A stretch of 64,000 nucleotides of DNA, taken from the NCBI GenBank assembly GCA_023678885.1, contig CM042997.1:25612064-25676063 (forward strand), read 5' to 3'. Position 1 is the stretch's first letter. The number at the start of each line of letters is the position of its first letter. Below the pieces are notes generated by a model. That model had not been told where the DNA came from and did no database searches. It saw nothing but the letters and a program-made list of their open reading frames with translations. Shown in pieces: positions 33,006 through 46,495 of this stretch. The DNA is from Pogostemon cablin (Eukaryota; Streptophyta; Magnoliopsida; Lamiales; Lamiaceae). Both the position numbers and the translations under genes were made by a program.

Positions 33006-36000
33006 CCTCTATTTTTAACAATTACTCTGTTCCCCCTTTCGTCTCTTATCTTCGATTTCTAAGATGGTGAGTTTTTCTTTTTTGCGTGCTTCAATAATTT
33101 GAATTGGTCCTTTGATAATCTAGGTTTTGTTGCTTATTGTTTGCTCACTGCCATTTTTTTTATTATTATCTCTTTTTTATTTCCAATCACTATTTTTTTT
33201 GTTGGTGGTTTGAAGTTTGAACCCCTTTTTTAATGCTTTTTATCTGCTTCGTTCCCCTTATTTACATAATAATAATGATAATAATAATAATTTAATAATA
33301 ATAATTATTATTATTCTGTATTTATCTTTCTTCAATTTGTAATTGATACATTTTGTATTTCTGAAATATATAGTTTAAGCCTATATTTTGATATAACTAT
33401 AAATTGATCTTTGTGCCATTATTTGAGTCTTTTCAGTTGTTGTGAAGTGTCCTGTTCTCTGCATTTGTTCGTCACAGTTTATGACGACCTTGTGCTACTG
33501 ACGAGTGGCGTCTTTAATTCCACAGTGAGGCCTAGATATACGGGTAGTTTTTCAATGTGATATGAGGCTTATCGTGTAGTAATTTTTTTTTATTGTAATG
33601 AGCATACATCATCAAATGCAAAGACAGTTTTGTATCCATGTAATGACCCTTAATTTTATATTTATTTGTTTATCGGTGTTTGGAGAGATTGTTGAAGGGC
33701 TCCCACACTCACTAGGACAAATGAAGCCTACGTGGATGAAAAAAACAAACCTGTACAAGTTAGCGGTTAGATATCCTTACGTATGCAACTAACTTTATTA
33801 TTCGCTACATAGTAATTAGTATAGATTTAAGTTCTTTCTTTTCGAACTATTTTATCTATACAGGTTCTAACGCACATATATTAGAGAATCCTGAACTAGA
33901 ATTGTGAACTTGCCATGCCTGTTCACACACTTATAGTAATTAGTATAGATTTAAGTTCTTATTCACAAGTATTTGTAATTTAATTTGTGCAGCATGTGGC
34001 TTGCCATGGCTGTTCACACATTCATAAATGACTTTAGTGGAGTCTAAAAAATACCTGGATAAATCAGGCTAAAGAAAGAATGAATATCCTCATAGGCCAA
34101 TGACTATTCGATATCATTCTTCAACTTTAGGAATCTAAATCCATCGAAATTCTGCAAATCTGAGAATAATAATTTGTTTAACTCTTAAGATATTGGATAT
34201 GTATTTACTAGACTGACTCTTTTTTATATCATTTAAATATTGATGAATTAATACTACTTAAAAAGTTTAACTAAAACAAGGTATAAAATGGATGCAGAGA
34301 TAGTTCATTTGCTTTTACGGTGAACAAGTTAGGTTTCCTTATTCAGGCCAGTAAACTAACGATATGTTTAAGATAGCTCCATTGTTGTTTTTTGCATATT
34401 GGTATTACAATAGTGTCTAATATTATCCCTTATTGTACTAATTTCTGGGCATCTATTATACTCGATAAACAATTCTTTCTAAGCTACAAGAATCCAATGC
34501 TGTAATTATGGTTACAATTTTGCACCTTATAATTTTTTATTAGTTGCTTTAAAGTGAAACTAAAAATGATATTGAAATTGTATAGGTGATATTGTTTAAT
34601 GGCTTTGTAATTAAGGAAAGTTAGGTCAACGATTATGTATGACCGGAAGATGATTGGATCACTATGGATGAGCAACTTAACACACAAGAGTTTGAGGAGG
34701 TGTTGCGTGAAAAGCATGCTCATTCCCCTGCAGTAGTGCTTGCAAAAGCTATACATTTGGGTATGTTGAATTCAATGGATCCATTCTCATCACCAGCGAT
34801 TGCGCGGTAAACCTGGAATTTGAGAACATCACAACCTCCGACGATGGCGACTCATGCTCCGCTGCTTCTAATGCTATCATCTAATAGGAACGGGTACATA
34901 ATTTCAATTAAATTATTTGAATTATTCATTTTTTTATTTTATTTCTAACTAATTATATGTACATGTTCAATAACTTTCTTTTGAATTGACATATCGATTT
35001 TGTCTATTATATAGGGAATGATGCTTTATAGTCTCATCGAACTAAGTTATGTGGCTTGATATCTTATGAATTTAACCTTGCGTAAGTACTTTTCATATTG
35101 TTAAACGTATGTGTTGTATGTGTTCTGCTTTGCAATTCTGCAGTTAAATTTTTTTTTCTTATTGTGATGATACCTATGAAATGTAATAGTAGATTGCACA
35201 AGATGATTAGTAAACCTGTGCATTTTCTAAAATAAAAATGCTTGGTTGGAATGTCTTTTTTCGCATCTAAAAGATTACTGGGAAAGAAGATGGACAAGTA
35301 TCCAATTGCTACATCTGACCAAGGGAACGGTGATAAATATTACTTGACGGCCACCGCAAACAGCGGCGGCGGAGGCCCGATTTAGGTTGGTATTATTCAT
35401 TTTTGTTCGATCCGTATTTAGAATTTAAATATGAAATTCTGTGAAATTTTATTTATTTTAAGTTTCTACCTTTCTCTTTGAATGTTTAGGCATATGCTCA
35501 GAGTTACAGTGGCCCATGTTATTCATGAAATTAATGTAAGTTAGAATTTTTTGATAGGCCAAATAGTTCCAACATTTTATATTCTTGCATGTCATCTTTG
35601 GGATTTTAATGCCATTCCTGATGACATTTCAGCTTATGCTGAGTGTTCTCACCATTCAATTGCATATATGTTGGAGCTGCTTTCTCTGCACCATTGTGAA
35701 GCTTGCCATTTCTATTGAGTAAAAGGCTGAGGTCAATCCATGGATATGAAGGGACCACGTAATAGATGTAAGCCTTGAAATTTCTTGGTCTTCCTAAATA
35801 AGAAACCCTTCTACTATTCATTCCTCTAAAAAAAAATATACTACAAAATCATGCACTTTGTAATAAGTTCTCCTAACAGGTGCTTTTCAAGTTGAAAATA
35901 TTATCTCTGAAGACTTTCATTTAAAATCAATATATATATATATAACCAATCCTATCCTAATAGCTCAAGAACATGGCTTTATAAGGTAATAACCTGTGTG

Positions 36001-37800
36001 TATAGATGTTCTTATGCGGATTTAACCCCAACACACCCCATCCGAAAAAAAAGTCTTAATTAAGTGTTACCATTTAGCTATATTCCCTCCATCTCACTTA
36101 GCTCAATATATACTATACTACCTTTTTACGAAAGAAGTATAAAGATATAAGAGGATTGATGGAGTATAATTTTCTAATAGATGGTGTTGCGGATTCTATC
36201 AATGGTCTACCATCATACAAAGTGTATGAAAATTGAGGAGCAGGTTCCAAACTTTATTTTTATTTATTAATGAGCAATTAATATTTATTTGATCTTTTTT
36301 AGACTTAAGGAGTGATTTTTTTGTTCTTTTGTTAACATAAGAGTAATTTTTTTTATTAAGAATATTTAAATCAAATATAATTAGATCTCACTTTGCTTAA
36401 ATGTTGATAGCATGTTTCGAACTCAAATGTTGATGTAATAAAGAAGTTTAGTTCTTATGATGATGAAAGCTTGAGGCTTTTTTTTTTTTCCAATTTACAC
36501 TTGATGGACATATATGCCTGTATGTGTGTCATATAGTATATAATTATTTATTTATAACTTGGTGATTATCATATTGGATTCATTGCTTTGCATGATTTAA
36601 TAAATTTACTATATCTAAAATGCAAGTGATATGATTTTTACAAAGACTGTTGCTCTTTCATGAATGATGTCAAGATCATATGTGGCGAACAATTATTGTT
36701 CTTCTTCTATGTTGTTTTAGATCTTTCTTCTTTAGTGATTTTTTTTTTAAATTTAATTTTAAAGGCTTCTCTATTGTGCTTCTCTGGAATTTCGTTCATC
36801 TTAACAAGTTGAAGGCAACAAAAGTTTATTCGGGCATTCCATATTTTACTCTTTAATTCTTTTGAACAATACATTTCAGTGTCTAATGTATTATTGTATA
36901 AATAAATTAAATAAAATTAAGTTAGAATAAGGAAATATATTGAGTTCTTCTATTGAATAAGCATGATTTGTTTATTATGATTTCTGCAGATATTTTAATA
37001 ATTCAATATTTTTTTAAAAAATTATGTAAATATTGGATAAAATAGATTGCACAATATATTTAACAAATTTATTATTATATTACGCTGACTAATTGATCTC
37101 TTATATATATATAGAGAGAGAGGAAGAGATATGAATATATTATCATAATTACTCCTAGATTAACTTTCAAACTTACAAATTTATCATATATTTAACTGAA
37201 TTATCGGGATGGATTATGGAACAAATTATCCTTTATAATCTTAAAAAAATTAAATGTCTCAAAAACATATCATTAGCATGTTAAACATGAAAGATTTATT
37301 TTTGTAAAATAATCTATTAATGTACGGTTGAAATACAAGATCTCTTTATGCTTTGAAAAAGCATATTACAAAGTTATGAGACCTACATGTAATTATAAGC
37401 ATTTAGAACATATATAAACACATAGAAAAGACATAATTTAATTATAAAATAAAAATATAACAAATACATTTAATATGAACAGATTAAAACATAAGAGTAA
37501 CTTTGTTCTTAAAACTATAACAATAAATTCGTTCCAAATTACTTAAAATATTATGCTTTAAGATAAAATAAAATATTTTGATAAAAATGAAAACTTAAAT
37601 TTTATAATATTCAAAATTTAATAACATCATAATCATAATATTTTAAAATTATTCATCTTTAAAAAATTAAAATAATAAAATAAAAATCAATAATGATAAA
37701 CGTATGTCGAAATACTAGTTCCTATAAAATCAGTAAATAAATAATTGTTCATACTTTATCTAAGTTTAAACGGCAAAAACGAACTTAATAAAAAAAATCG
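33006..37800. other. Intergenic with a few short exon-like frames
   Basis: Mostly AT-rich. A 55-codon open stretch at 34645-34809 (EDDWITMDEQLNTQEFEEV, ending in a possible donor GTAAAC) looks protein-like but I do not recognise it. At 35606-35821 a minus-strand frame includes YLGRPRNFKAYIYYVVPSYP, also unrecognised. Segments of 20-30 nt recur near 33810 and 33940 (TAGTAATTAGTATAGATTTA). These could be remnants of one decayed multi-exon gene following the DEAD-box fragment; I cannot confirm that. Confidence 0.35.
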
Positions 37801-38554
37801 ATAAAAAAAATCGATTAAGAGAAATGTGAGAGGGCTCATATCAAGTGTATTTTATAGAAGAATATTCACAGTGGGAGAGAGAGAAACACAGATGAAAATG
37901 AAGAGAGAGAATGAGGAACTCTTCACGAAGGCGCCAGAGGGCCAGCCCTTGACGGCAAGGGGGCGGCAGCCCAACATTCCGATTATCCTCAAACCTTCAT
38001 CAATTCCATCGCAATTTCCTCTCCTCAGCCCACTCGACCCTCTCTCTTTCTAATCACAGCCCCTCTTCTTCTCCTGCTTCTCTTCTCCAGGAAAAGAAAA
38101 TTAAAATAAATAAATAAATAATAATAATGACGCCTAAGAACACAGCGCTGATCCAGCATGCGAATTTAGGGTTAAGAAATTTTGCAGAAACTGGATCGAT
38201 CTTATATATTGGGTAATACTCTCTCGGGCCGTAAAGCCCACGAAGGAATAAAATTTGGACAAAGCCCAACAGTATTGTTAATGGACAAATTTGAAATTTG
38301 GACTCGACATAATCAAAGTGGTCCCAACCCAATGAGGTTTTCATGGACCACACCACGTATGACCGCATTGATGAATAAAACTGAAAGCTGCATGTGGTAC
38401 ACTGCACGTCAGGGCCCGGGGGGACCAAAAACGGAGTATGTTATATTTCATCCACACAAAATTATAGGCAAGCTGTGACATTTTTGTGCGATATCTCCTG
38501 TAACATCTTTTCAGGGAATGACAGTGGCCGGGTGGAGAAATTCAAACTTGGAGT
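37801..38554. other. Unrecognised moderately GC-rich stretch
   Basis: Open frames of 70-120 codons on both strands (37826-38053, 38182-38478 and 38054-38428 reverse) overlap and show no family motif. GTGACATTTTTGTGCGATATC at 38476 resembles 22104-22125, so part may be a repeat end. No gene is claimed. Confidence 0.35.
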
Positions 38555-38768
38555 TTCCCTTCGTCGCGGGCAAACAGGATCATTTACTTTTTTGTACGTA
38601 TATTAAGGAGTATTATTATTTTATATTAAGTGGATAGGTGTATTAGAAAGATGTGATTGGTAGTGGTGGGCCATTGGTGAGTCCTTTTTACTAAAAGAAG
38701 AAAATTGTGTAATTTGGACGGGATGCCCAATATAGTAAAATAGTGCTATTTGGGCGGGACGAAATGAG
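38555..38768. mobile_element. Stowaway-type MITE, family C
   Basis: Starts TTCCCTTCGTCGCGGGC, carries the family words AAGGAGTATTATTATTTTAT and ends GGGCGGGACGAAATGAG before TA. Confidence 0.65.
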
Positions 38769-39191
38769 TAGTTTTCTCTTCTCTTATATGTATCATTCAT
38801 CCAACGAAGTGTCACACGAGATGTCACAACGAAGTGACACGGAAGATTCAGACTCAAAATCATAAGAGTTCACAAATTGATCATCACCCAAATTTTCTTT
38901 TTCTTTTTATTTTTTTAACTGAAAAATGCTTTAATGAAAAAATTGAGACGAGAAAATTCGAGTATGGTTATGAGATTTTTTTTAAACTTAGCTAAAACAT
39001 TTCAAAATGTTCTTTTTTTCCTTTTTTTTTTCCGGATCTTGGCCCGATTCTTCTACTCGATGTGGAGTGTGGAGTGTTGGAAAGATATTTGACATCTTTC
39101 CTTACATGCTACAACACTGTAGATGTGATTTATTGTCTTTGATTTTAGAGTAGTGATCTCAATCACATCTTTCATTTTTTATAATTAACTA

Positions 39192-39464
39192 CTCCCTCCG
39201 TTCCAAATTCAAGTTCACGTCTACTGTAGATACGGAGTTTAAGAAAAGTCACTTTTTGACTTACTTTTGAGGGTAGTATGTTATTTTTGGGTAATAAATA
39301 AATGATAAAGTATGTTATGTGTGTTAAAAAGGTGATGACAAATTTGAAATTAAAGTATGCTAGAGGGATATTAGTTTGTTGATTTTTCCTTTTATGGAAG
39401 TGTGAAGTTGAATTTGGGACGGATCAAAACGGAAAGTGTGAAGTTGAAGTTGGGACAGAGGGAG
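39192..39464. mobile_element. Stowaway-type MITE, family A
   Basis: CTCCCTCCGTTCC and GGGACAGAGGGAG ends, flanked by TA. It lies directly beside the presumed Helitron terminus at 39468-39500. The sequence is closely similar to 56133-56401. Confidence 0.88.
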
Positions 39465-39779
39465 TAGTATTTACCCGGATCTGTGCGTTGCACGGTCATG
39501 GATTTTTATAATAGAATTATATATGTAATGGGTTGTTTAATTTTAGTGGAAATATGAAGCATTACAATCCAATTATGCGATTGTAAAGTTTTAATAACTG
39601 GATAATAAAAAAATATTTAGTCAGATTGTATAAAAAAAATACATACATAAATGAAAATTTGATTATGAAAAATTTAGTAATTATTAAAAAAAATAAAAAT
39701 TTCATAAAGTAGTATCATTTTCAAAATCCATATAAAATAGAAAGTCATAAATTTCTAAAAACTTCTCTAAAAACAACAT

Positions 39780-40159
39780 TCTTACAGGTACTGCTGTCAA
39801 CGTCTTTCTTATCACAAAGCATGATTTTCAAACTTTTACGATTTGTAACTCTAGATACCGCAACGTACAACTGATCGTGACCAAAATTTGATCACTTTAG
39901 GTAGATGCCAACTTGGTTCAATGATTGTCCCTGACTTTTATTTATTGTCATTGCGTAACAGACTATTATTAGAAATTTTTTGTCTCCTTTGGAACCTAAA
40001 AGGAATTCTAGAGTCTGAAGGTGTCAATGTTAATCTTGGAATTAGAACACGTTGACCTGCACTGTTACCTGTTAGGACTTTAGCCTGCAAAACTCTGTCT
40101 CCTAGTTTCGTAATCACCAGCCTTGTCCCGTTAATCACCAGCCTTGTCCCGTTACACAC
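39780..40159 (-). pseudogene. Helitron helicase (PIF1-like) C-terminal remnant
   Basis: On the minus strand, CNGTRLVITKLGDRVLQAKV, LTGNSAGQRVLIPRLTLTPS and IPFRFQRRQ are followed, after a frameshift, by AMTINKSQGQSLNQVGIYL, an in-frame stop and LYVAVSRVTNRKSLKIM. These are the last conserved blocks of the RepHel protein that drives rolling-circle transposition of plant Helitrons. An 18-bp duplication repeats NGTRLVI. The Rep nuclease domain is not visible. GTGCGTTGCACGG at 39482, in an ACCCGG context, resembles the hairpin before a Helitron 3' end, which would lie at about 39468, right against the MITE. A dead copy. Confidence 0.85.
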
Positions 40160-40189
40160 CTAAAGAGAAAATTGTAATTCTTAAATAAT

Positions 40190-43100
40190 AAAGAATTATG
40201 ATTAAATTAAAAGGTTTCCAAAATAGGTAAAATTAGAAAATGGGGGAAGAATTGAGTCCAATTTTAGCAAAATCATTTTGCTTTTATATATGTATGTTTA
40301 GTGGTGAAGATGAATTCTTAAATAATAAAGGATTATAATTAAATTAAAAGGTTTCCAAAAGAGATTTTTTCTGATCGACTTTATTGTACATTAATTCAAT
40401 TGATATCAATCTGTTATGATGGTTTTGGATTTCTTCATCTTTAGGTACAGACATCCCTTCAAAGTCCTCAAGGGTTTATTTGAAAACTTTCAATGCATGA
40501 TCTATCTCACGAAGACAACCATTCTTAATTTCATCTTCAGTCATGACCAATTCTGAAAAAGAAGTATTAAAATTTATTGAATAAAAATATATAAATAAAT
40601 TAGAAAATGAGGTACTTAAAATTTGTTGAATAAAAATGTCAAGGGATGGTTAATGGTGAAGATGAATTCTTAAATAATAAAGGATTAAAATTAAATTAAA
40701 ATGTTTCCAAAAGATGTAAAATTAGAAAAGAGGGGAAAAATTGAGTCCAATTTAGCAAAATCATTTTGCTTATATTTATTTTTTAATTTTTTTTGGGTGT
40801 TTATGATTTGTTTAAGAAAAATGAGGTACTTAAAATTTGTTGAATAAAAATGTCAAGGGATGGTTAATGGTGAAAATGAATTCTTAAAATCCTAAACCCT
40901 AAAATCCTAAACCCTAAACCCTAAACCCTAAACCAGACTGAGATTTGGTTTTAAACCCTAAAGGAGGTACTTAAATTTTTAAATGACAATTAAAAATATA
41001 AATAAATTTAAATGACAATTAAAAAATATAAATAAATTAGAAAATGAGCTACTTAAAATTTGTTGAATAAAAATATATAAATAAATTAGAAAAGGAGGTA
41101 CTTAAAATTTATTGAATAAAAATGTCAAGGGATGGTTAATGGTGAAGATGAATTCTTAAATAATAAAGGATTAGGATTTTTAAATGACAATTAAAAATAT
41201 AAATAAATTTAAATGACAATTAAATTAGAAAAGAAGCTACTTAAAATTTGTTGAATAAAAATATATAAATAAATTAGAAAATGAGGTACTTAAAATTTGT
41301 TGAATAAAAATTTCAAGGGATGGTTAATGGTGAAGATGAAAAATTTGTTGAATAAAAATACTTAAAATTTGTTGAATAAAAATATATAAATAAATTAGGA
41401 AAGGAAGTATTTAAAATTTGTTGAATAAAAATGTCAAGGGATGGTTAATGGTGAAGATGAATTCTTAAATAATAAAGGATTATGATTAAATTAAAAGGTT
41501 TCCAAAATAGGTAAAATTAGAAAAGGGGGAAAAATTGAGTCCAATTTTAGCAAAATCATTTTGCTTTTATATATGTATGTTTAGTGGTGAAGATGAATTC
41601 TTAAATAATAAAGGATTAGGATTAAATTAAAAGGTTTCCAAAAGAGATTTTTTCTGATCGGCTTTGTTGTAAATTAATTCAATTGATATCAATCTGTTAT
41701 GATGGTTTTGGATTTCTTCATCTTTTGGTACAGGCATCCCTTCAAAGTCCTCAAGGGTTTATTTGAAAATTTTCAATGCATGATCTATCTCACGAAGGCA
41801 ACCATTCTTAATTTCATCTTCAGTCATGACCAATTCTGAAAAAGAAGTATTAAAATTTATTGAATAAAAATATATAAATAAATTAGAAAATGAGGTACTT
41901 AAAATTTGTTGAATAAAAATGTCAAGGGATGGTTAATGGTAAATATGAATTATTAAATAATAAAGGATTAGGATTAAATTAAAATATTTTCAAAAGAGGT
42001 AAAATTAGAAAAGATGGGAAAAATTGAGTCCAATTTAGCAAAATCATTTTGCTTATATTTATTTTTTAATTTTTTTTCGGGTGTTTAGGATTTGTTTAAG
42101 AAAAATGAGGTACTTAAAATTTGTTGAATAAAAATGTCAAGGGATGGTTAATGGTGAAAATGAATTCTTAAAACCCTAAACCCTAAAATTCTAAACCATA
42201 AACCCTAAACCCTAAACCAGACTGAGATTTGATTTTAAACCCTAAAGGAGGTACTTAAATTTTTAAATGACAATTAAAAATATAAATAAATTTAAATGAC
42301 AATTAAAAATATAAATAAATTAGAAAATGAGCTACTTAAAATTTGTTGAATAAAAATATATAAATAAATTAGAAAATGAGGTACTTAAATTTTATTGAAT
42401 AAAAATGTCAAGGGATGGTTAATGGTGAAGATGAATTCTTAAATAATAAAGGATTAGGATTTTTAAATGACAATTAAAAATATAAATAAATTTAAATGAC
42501 AATTAAATTAGAAAAAAGCTACTTAAAATTTGTTGAATAAAAATATATAAATAAATTAGAAAATGAGGTACTTAAATTTTGTTGAATAAAAATGTCAAGG
42601 GATGGTTAATGGTGAAGATGAAAAATTTGTTGAATAAAAATACTTAAAATTTGTTGAATAAAAATATATAAATAAATTAGAAAATGAGGTATTTAAATTT
42701 TGTTGAATAAAAATGTCAAGGGATGGTTAATGGTGAAGATGAATTCTTAAATAATAAATTATTAGAATTAAATTAAAAGGTTTTAAAAATAGGTAAAATT
42801 AGAAAAGGGGTGGGGGAATTGAGTCCAATTTTAGCAAAATCATTTTGCTTTTATATATGTATGTTTAGTGGTGAAGATGAATTCTTAAATAATAAAGGAT
42901 TATGATTAAATTAAAAGGTTTCCAAAAGAGGTTTTTTCTGATCGGCTTTGTTGTACATTAATTCAATTGATATCAATCTGTTATGATGGTTTTGGATTTC
43001 TTCATCTTTTGGTACAGGCATCCCTTCAAAGTCCTCAAGGGTTTATTTGAAAACTTTCAATGCATGATCTATCTCACGAAGACAACCATTCTTAATTTCA

Positions 43101-44600
43101 TCTTCAGTCATGACTAATTCTGAAAAATAAGTATTAAAATTTATTGAATAAAAATATATAAATAAATTAGAAAATGAGGTACTTAAAATTTGTTGAATAA
43201 AAATGTCAAGGGATGGTTAATGATGAAGATGAATTCTTAAATAATAAAGGATTAGAATTAAATTAAAATGTTTTCAAAAGAAGTAAAATTAGAAAAGATG
43301 GAAAAAATTGAGTCCAATTTAGCAAAATCATTTTGCTTATATTTATTTTTTAATTTTTTCGGGTGCTTATGATTTATTTAAGAAAAATGAGGTACTTAAA
43401 ATTTGTTGAATAAAAATGTCAAGGGATGGTTAATGGTGAAAATGAATTCTTAAAACCCTAAAATCTTAAATCCTAAACCCTAAACCCTAAACCAGACTGA
43501 GATTTGGTTTTAAACCCTAAAGGAGGTACTTAAATTTTTAAATGACAATTAAAAATATAAATAAATTTAAATGACAATTAAAAAATATAAATAAATTATA
43601 AAATGAGCTACTTAAAATTTGTTGAATAAAAATATATAAATAAATTAGAAAATGAGGTACTTAAAATTTGTTGAATAAAAATGTCAAGGGATGGTTAATG
43701 GTGAAGATGAATTCTTAAATAATAAAGGATTATGATTAAATTAAAATATTTTCAAAAGATGTAAAATTAGAAAAGAGGGGAAAAATTGAGTCCAATTTAG
43801 CAAAATCATTTTGCTTATATTTTTTTTAATTTTTTTTCGGGTGTTTATGATTTGTTTAAGAAAAAGGAGGTACTTAAAATTTGTTGAATAAAAATATAAA
43901 GGGATGGTTAATGGTGAAAATGAATTCTTAAGACCCTAAACCCTAAACCCTAAACCAGACAGAGATTTGGTTTTAAACCCTAAAGGAGGTACTTAAATTT
44001 TTAAATGACAATTAAAAATATAAATAAATTTAAATGACAATTAAAAAATATAAATAAATTAGAAAATGAGCTACTTAAAATTTGTTGAATAAAAATATAT
44101 AAATAAATTAGGAAAGGAGGTACTTAAAATTTATTGAATAAAAATGTTCAGGGATGGGTAATGGTGAAGATGAATTCTTAAATAATAAAGGATTAGAATT
44201 TTTAAATGACAATTAAATATATAAATAAATTTAAATGACAATTAAATTAGAAAAGAAGCTACTTAAAATTTGTTGAATAAAAATATATAAATAAATTAGA
44301 AAATGAGGTACTTAAATTTTGTTGAATAAAAATGTCAAGGGATGGTTAATGGTGAAGATGAAAAATTTGTTGAATAAAAATACTTAAAATTTGTTGAATA
44401 AAAATATATAAATAAATTAGAAAATGAGGTATTTAAAATTTGTTGAATAAAAATGTCAAGGAATGATTAATGGTGAAGATGAATTCTTAAATAATAAAGA
44501 ATTAGGATTAAATTAAAAGGTTTTCAAAATAGGTAAAATTAGAAAAGGGGGGAAAAATTGAGTCAAATTTTAGCAAAATCATTTTGCTTTTATATATGTG
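40190..44600. repeat. Tandem array of about 1.28-kb units derived from a Helitron
   Basis: Three near-complete units and one shortened unit lie head to tail. Landmarks recur at 1283-1284 bp: GAGATTTTTTCTGATCG at 40361, 41644 and 42928; CAGACTGAGATTTG at 40933, 42217 and about 43490, then CAGACAGAGATTTG at about 43955 in the short unit. Each full unit holds about 200 bp whose minus strand reads TEDEIKNGCLREIDHALKVF and NHHNRLISIELMYN, the helical region upstream of the Helitron helicase. The rest is AT-rich subrepeats based on TTAAAATTTGTTGAATAAAA and GTCAAGGGATGGTTAATGGT, plus a CCCTAAA tract. Coding frames carry stops. Confidence 0.85.
40888..40934. repeat. Interstitial telomere-like CCCTAAA tract (first of four)
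   Basis: Several near-perfect CCCTAAA heptamers, the plant telomere repeat, stand in a row. Similar tracts occur at about 42170-42215, 43455-43490 and 43934-43955, one per unit of the 1.28-kb array. A lone AAACCCTAAAGG follows each at about 50 bp. They are short and imperfect, so they are not a chromosome end. Confidence 0.85.
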
Positions 44601-44610
44601 TATAGATAGA

Positions 44611-46022
44611 TAGATGCGTCCAGTTTAGCTGTAAAAAAAAAAACATGTTGACTTAAAAAAAATAATAATAAAAATGTAACCAACATGGGGCGGGGGGCCT
44701 GCATGATGTGACACAAGTTGATTATCGATTAGGGATAGATTACTTTGAGGGGTAGGATCAGCAAAGTATAGTTTAATTTGAACCTTAACTGAGGGTTTTA
44801 ACCTTCATATATGTAACCCTCACATTATTTACTTTGCATGTTAAGAAAACATGCTTTTACTAATCTACCCTTCATCTAACTATTGTAAGAAATTGTCTAA
44901 ATTATCTGTTCATTATTTCTAATTGAATTTCCAAAAAAAAAAAACATTTCTAATTAAAGAATTCAACATTAGAGTACTAAAATTAAAAAAATGGAACGAG
45001 TGAAATGATCTCATCAAATCAACCCCACCCATATTCAACTGTATAAGATTGGAAATAGATATGCAAATCAGAAAGATTCAATCTCAATTTTCTCTCTCCT
45101 AAATCACGAGCCCCTCATTCAGTTGTATCAGATTGGAACAAATATGCAAATATAGAGAGAGAGATAATTCGATCCAATTTTCTCTCTCTTAAATCACAGA
45201 TCTCGGATCCTCTTTGCTCGTATTTAAAAAATATCTATGATCGAGGTTGCCCAGAAATTCAGAGCCGGAAGGTGAGGGGTTCAGTCCAATCAAAGGAGGC
45301 GTCGCAGATCTCTCGTCGGCGGATTCTCCGATGGACTGATGTTCATGTGGCCGGTTATCCTCCGATGTCTGTTTCACGACATCGCGATGTCAAAAAAATT
45401 TCAACTCCATAAAATTTCAACTCCTGAGCAGTTCTCTCCCCTCTCAGATTGTTGGAATATCAACAGCAAAATAAATTAACTATGGTCAGTGGGGGTAATT
45501 TTCCCATTGGCTAATTTGTAGTCCGAGAACAGGAGATTTTACACTGGCAAACACTCCTCCTTTGTATTGTTGGAAACAATGAACAGTAAAATAAGGTCTT
45601 TGAAGTAATTTCCCACTCTTAACCCTACGGATAAAAATTATCCGCCCAAATTTGGAGGGTTCACTTGACCCTTCCATAGCCTTCCACGTAGATTTTAACC
45701 TCGGGCAGGGGTCTGCCCAGGCGGTTATCCCTCCTTCTTAAGTTGAAAAGTAAACAACAACAATGGGTCCAACTATGGATAACCTTTGTTAACCTCCAAA
45801 GTAATCGCTCCCTTAGAGTCTATTTATTTTACTTTAGTAATAAAAATAATATTTAATCTATAAGGTAATAGTTGTATTAGTGTTGTATATAGATCTCATT
45901 TAGATGTATTAATTTTTTTGTGTATTTACTAAAAAAGAAATGATTATTAAGGTAGGACATCCAAATTGAAAATATATAGTAACTATTATTGTGGGAAAGA
46001 AATAGTAAAAAAGATCAAATTA
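44611..46022. other. Intergenic
   Basis: AT-rich with two parallel stretches (45050-45110 and 45125-45185, both with ATGCAAAT...GAGAGAG...TCTCTCTC) that look like a 75-bp duplication. A GC-richer stretch at 45220-45380 has a 62-codon minus frame without recognisable motif. No gene is claimed. Confidence 0.4.
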
Positions 46023-46495
46023 CTCACTCCGTCCCGTAGAAACGTTTACGTATTTCTATTTTGGGTGTCCCATAAAAAGGTATACATTTCTCTTTTTATA
46101 ATAAATGGACCCACACCAATCACTTAAATATTTTCATGGGCCCACAACTCTATACTAATACAACTACTTACTACACATTAAAATATTATTTCTTTCATCT
46201 CAATATAAATTAAAATATTATACTCCCTAAGGGTGCCATTTACTTTTTGTACGTGGATTAAGGAGTATTATTTAATGTGTAGTGGGTAGTTGTATTAGTG
46301 GAGGTGTGAGTCCCATTTTTTAGTTGTATTCGTGGGTGTGTGTGGGTCTCATATGTATAAAAAAGGAAATGAGACTCTTGGGGACGGACACCCAAAATAA
46401 AAAAATGATACCCTTGAAAGCGGACGGAGGGAGTATTCCTTAATTCTCATGCAAAAAAAAATATAAACCTTTCTATTGAAAGCGGACGGAGTGAG
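46023..46495. mobile_element. Stowaway MITE family B with a family C MITE nested inside
   Basis: The outer element starts CTCACTCCGTCCCG (after TA) and ends CGGACGGAGTGAG at 46495. The inner one (46223-46433) starts CTCCCTAAGGGTGCC, ends CGGACGGAGGGAG and is bordered by TA. The outer interior resumes after it with TTAATTCTCATGCAAAAA. Confidence 0.75.

Noticed and set aside
40888..43955. True telomere or chromosome end
   Set aside because: The CCCTAAA tracts are only a few heptamers each, imperfect and embedded in the 1.28-kb array.
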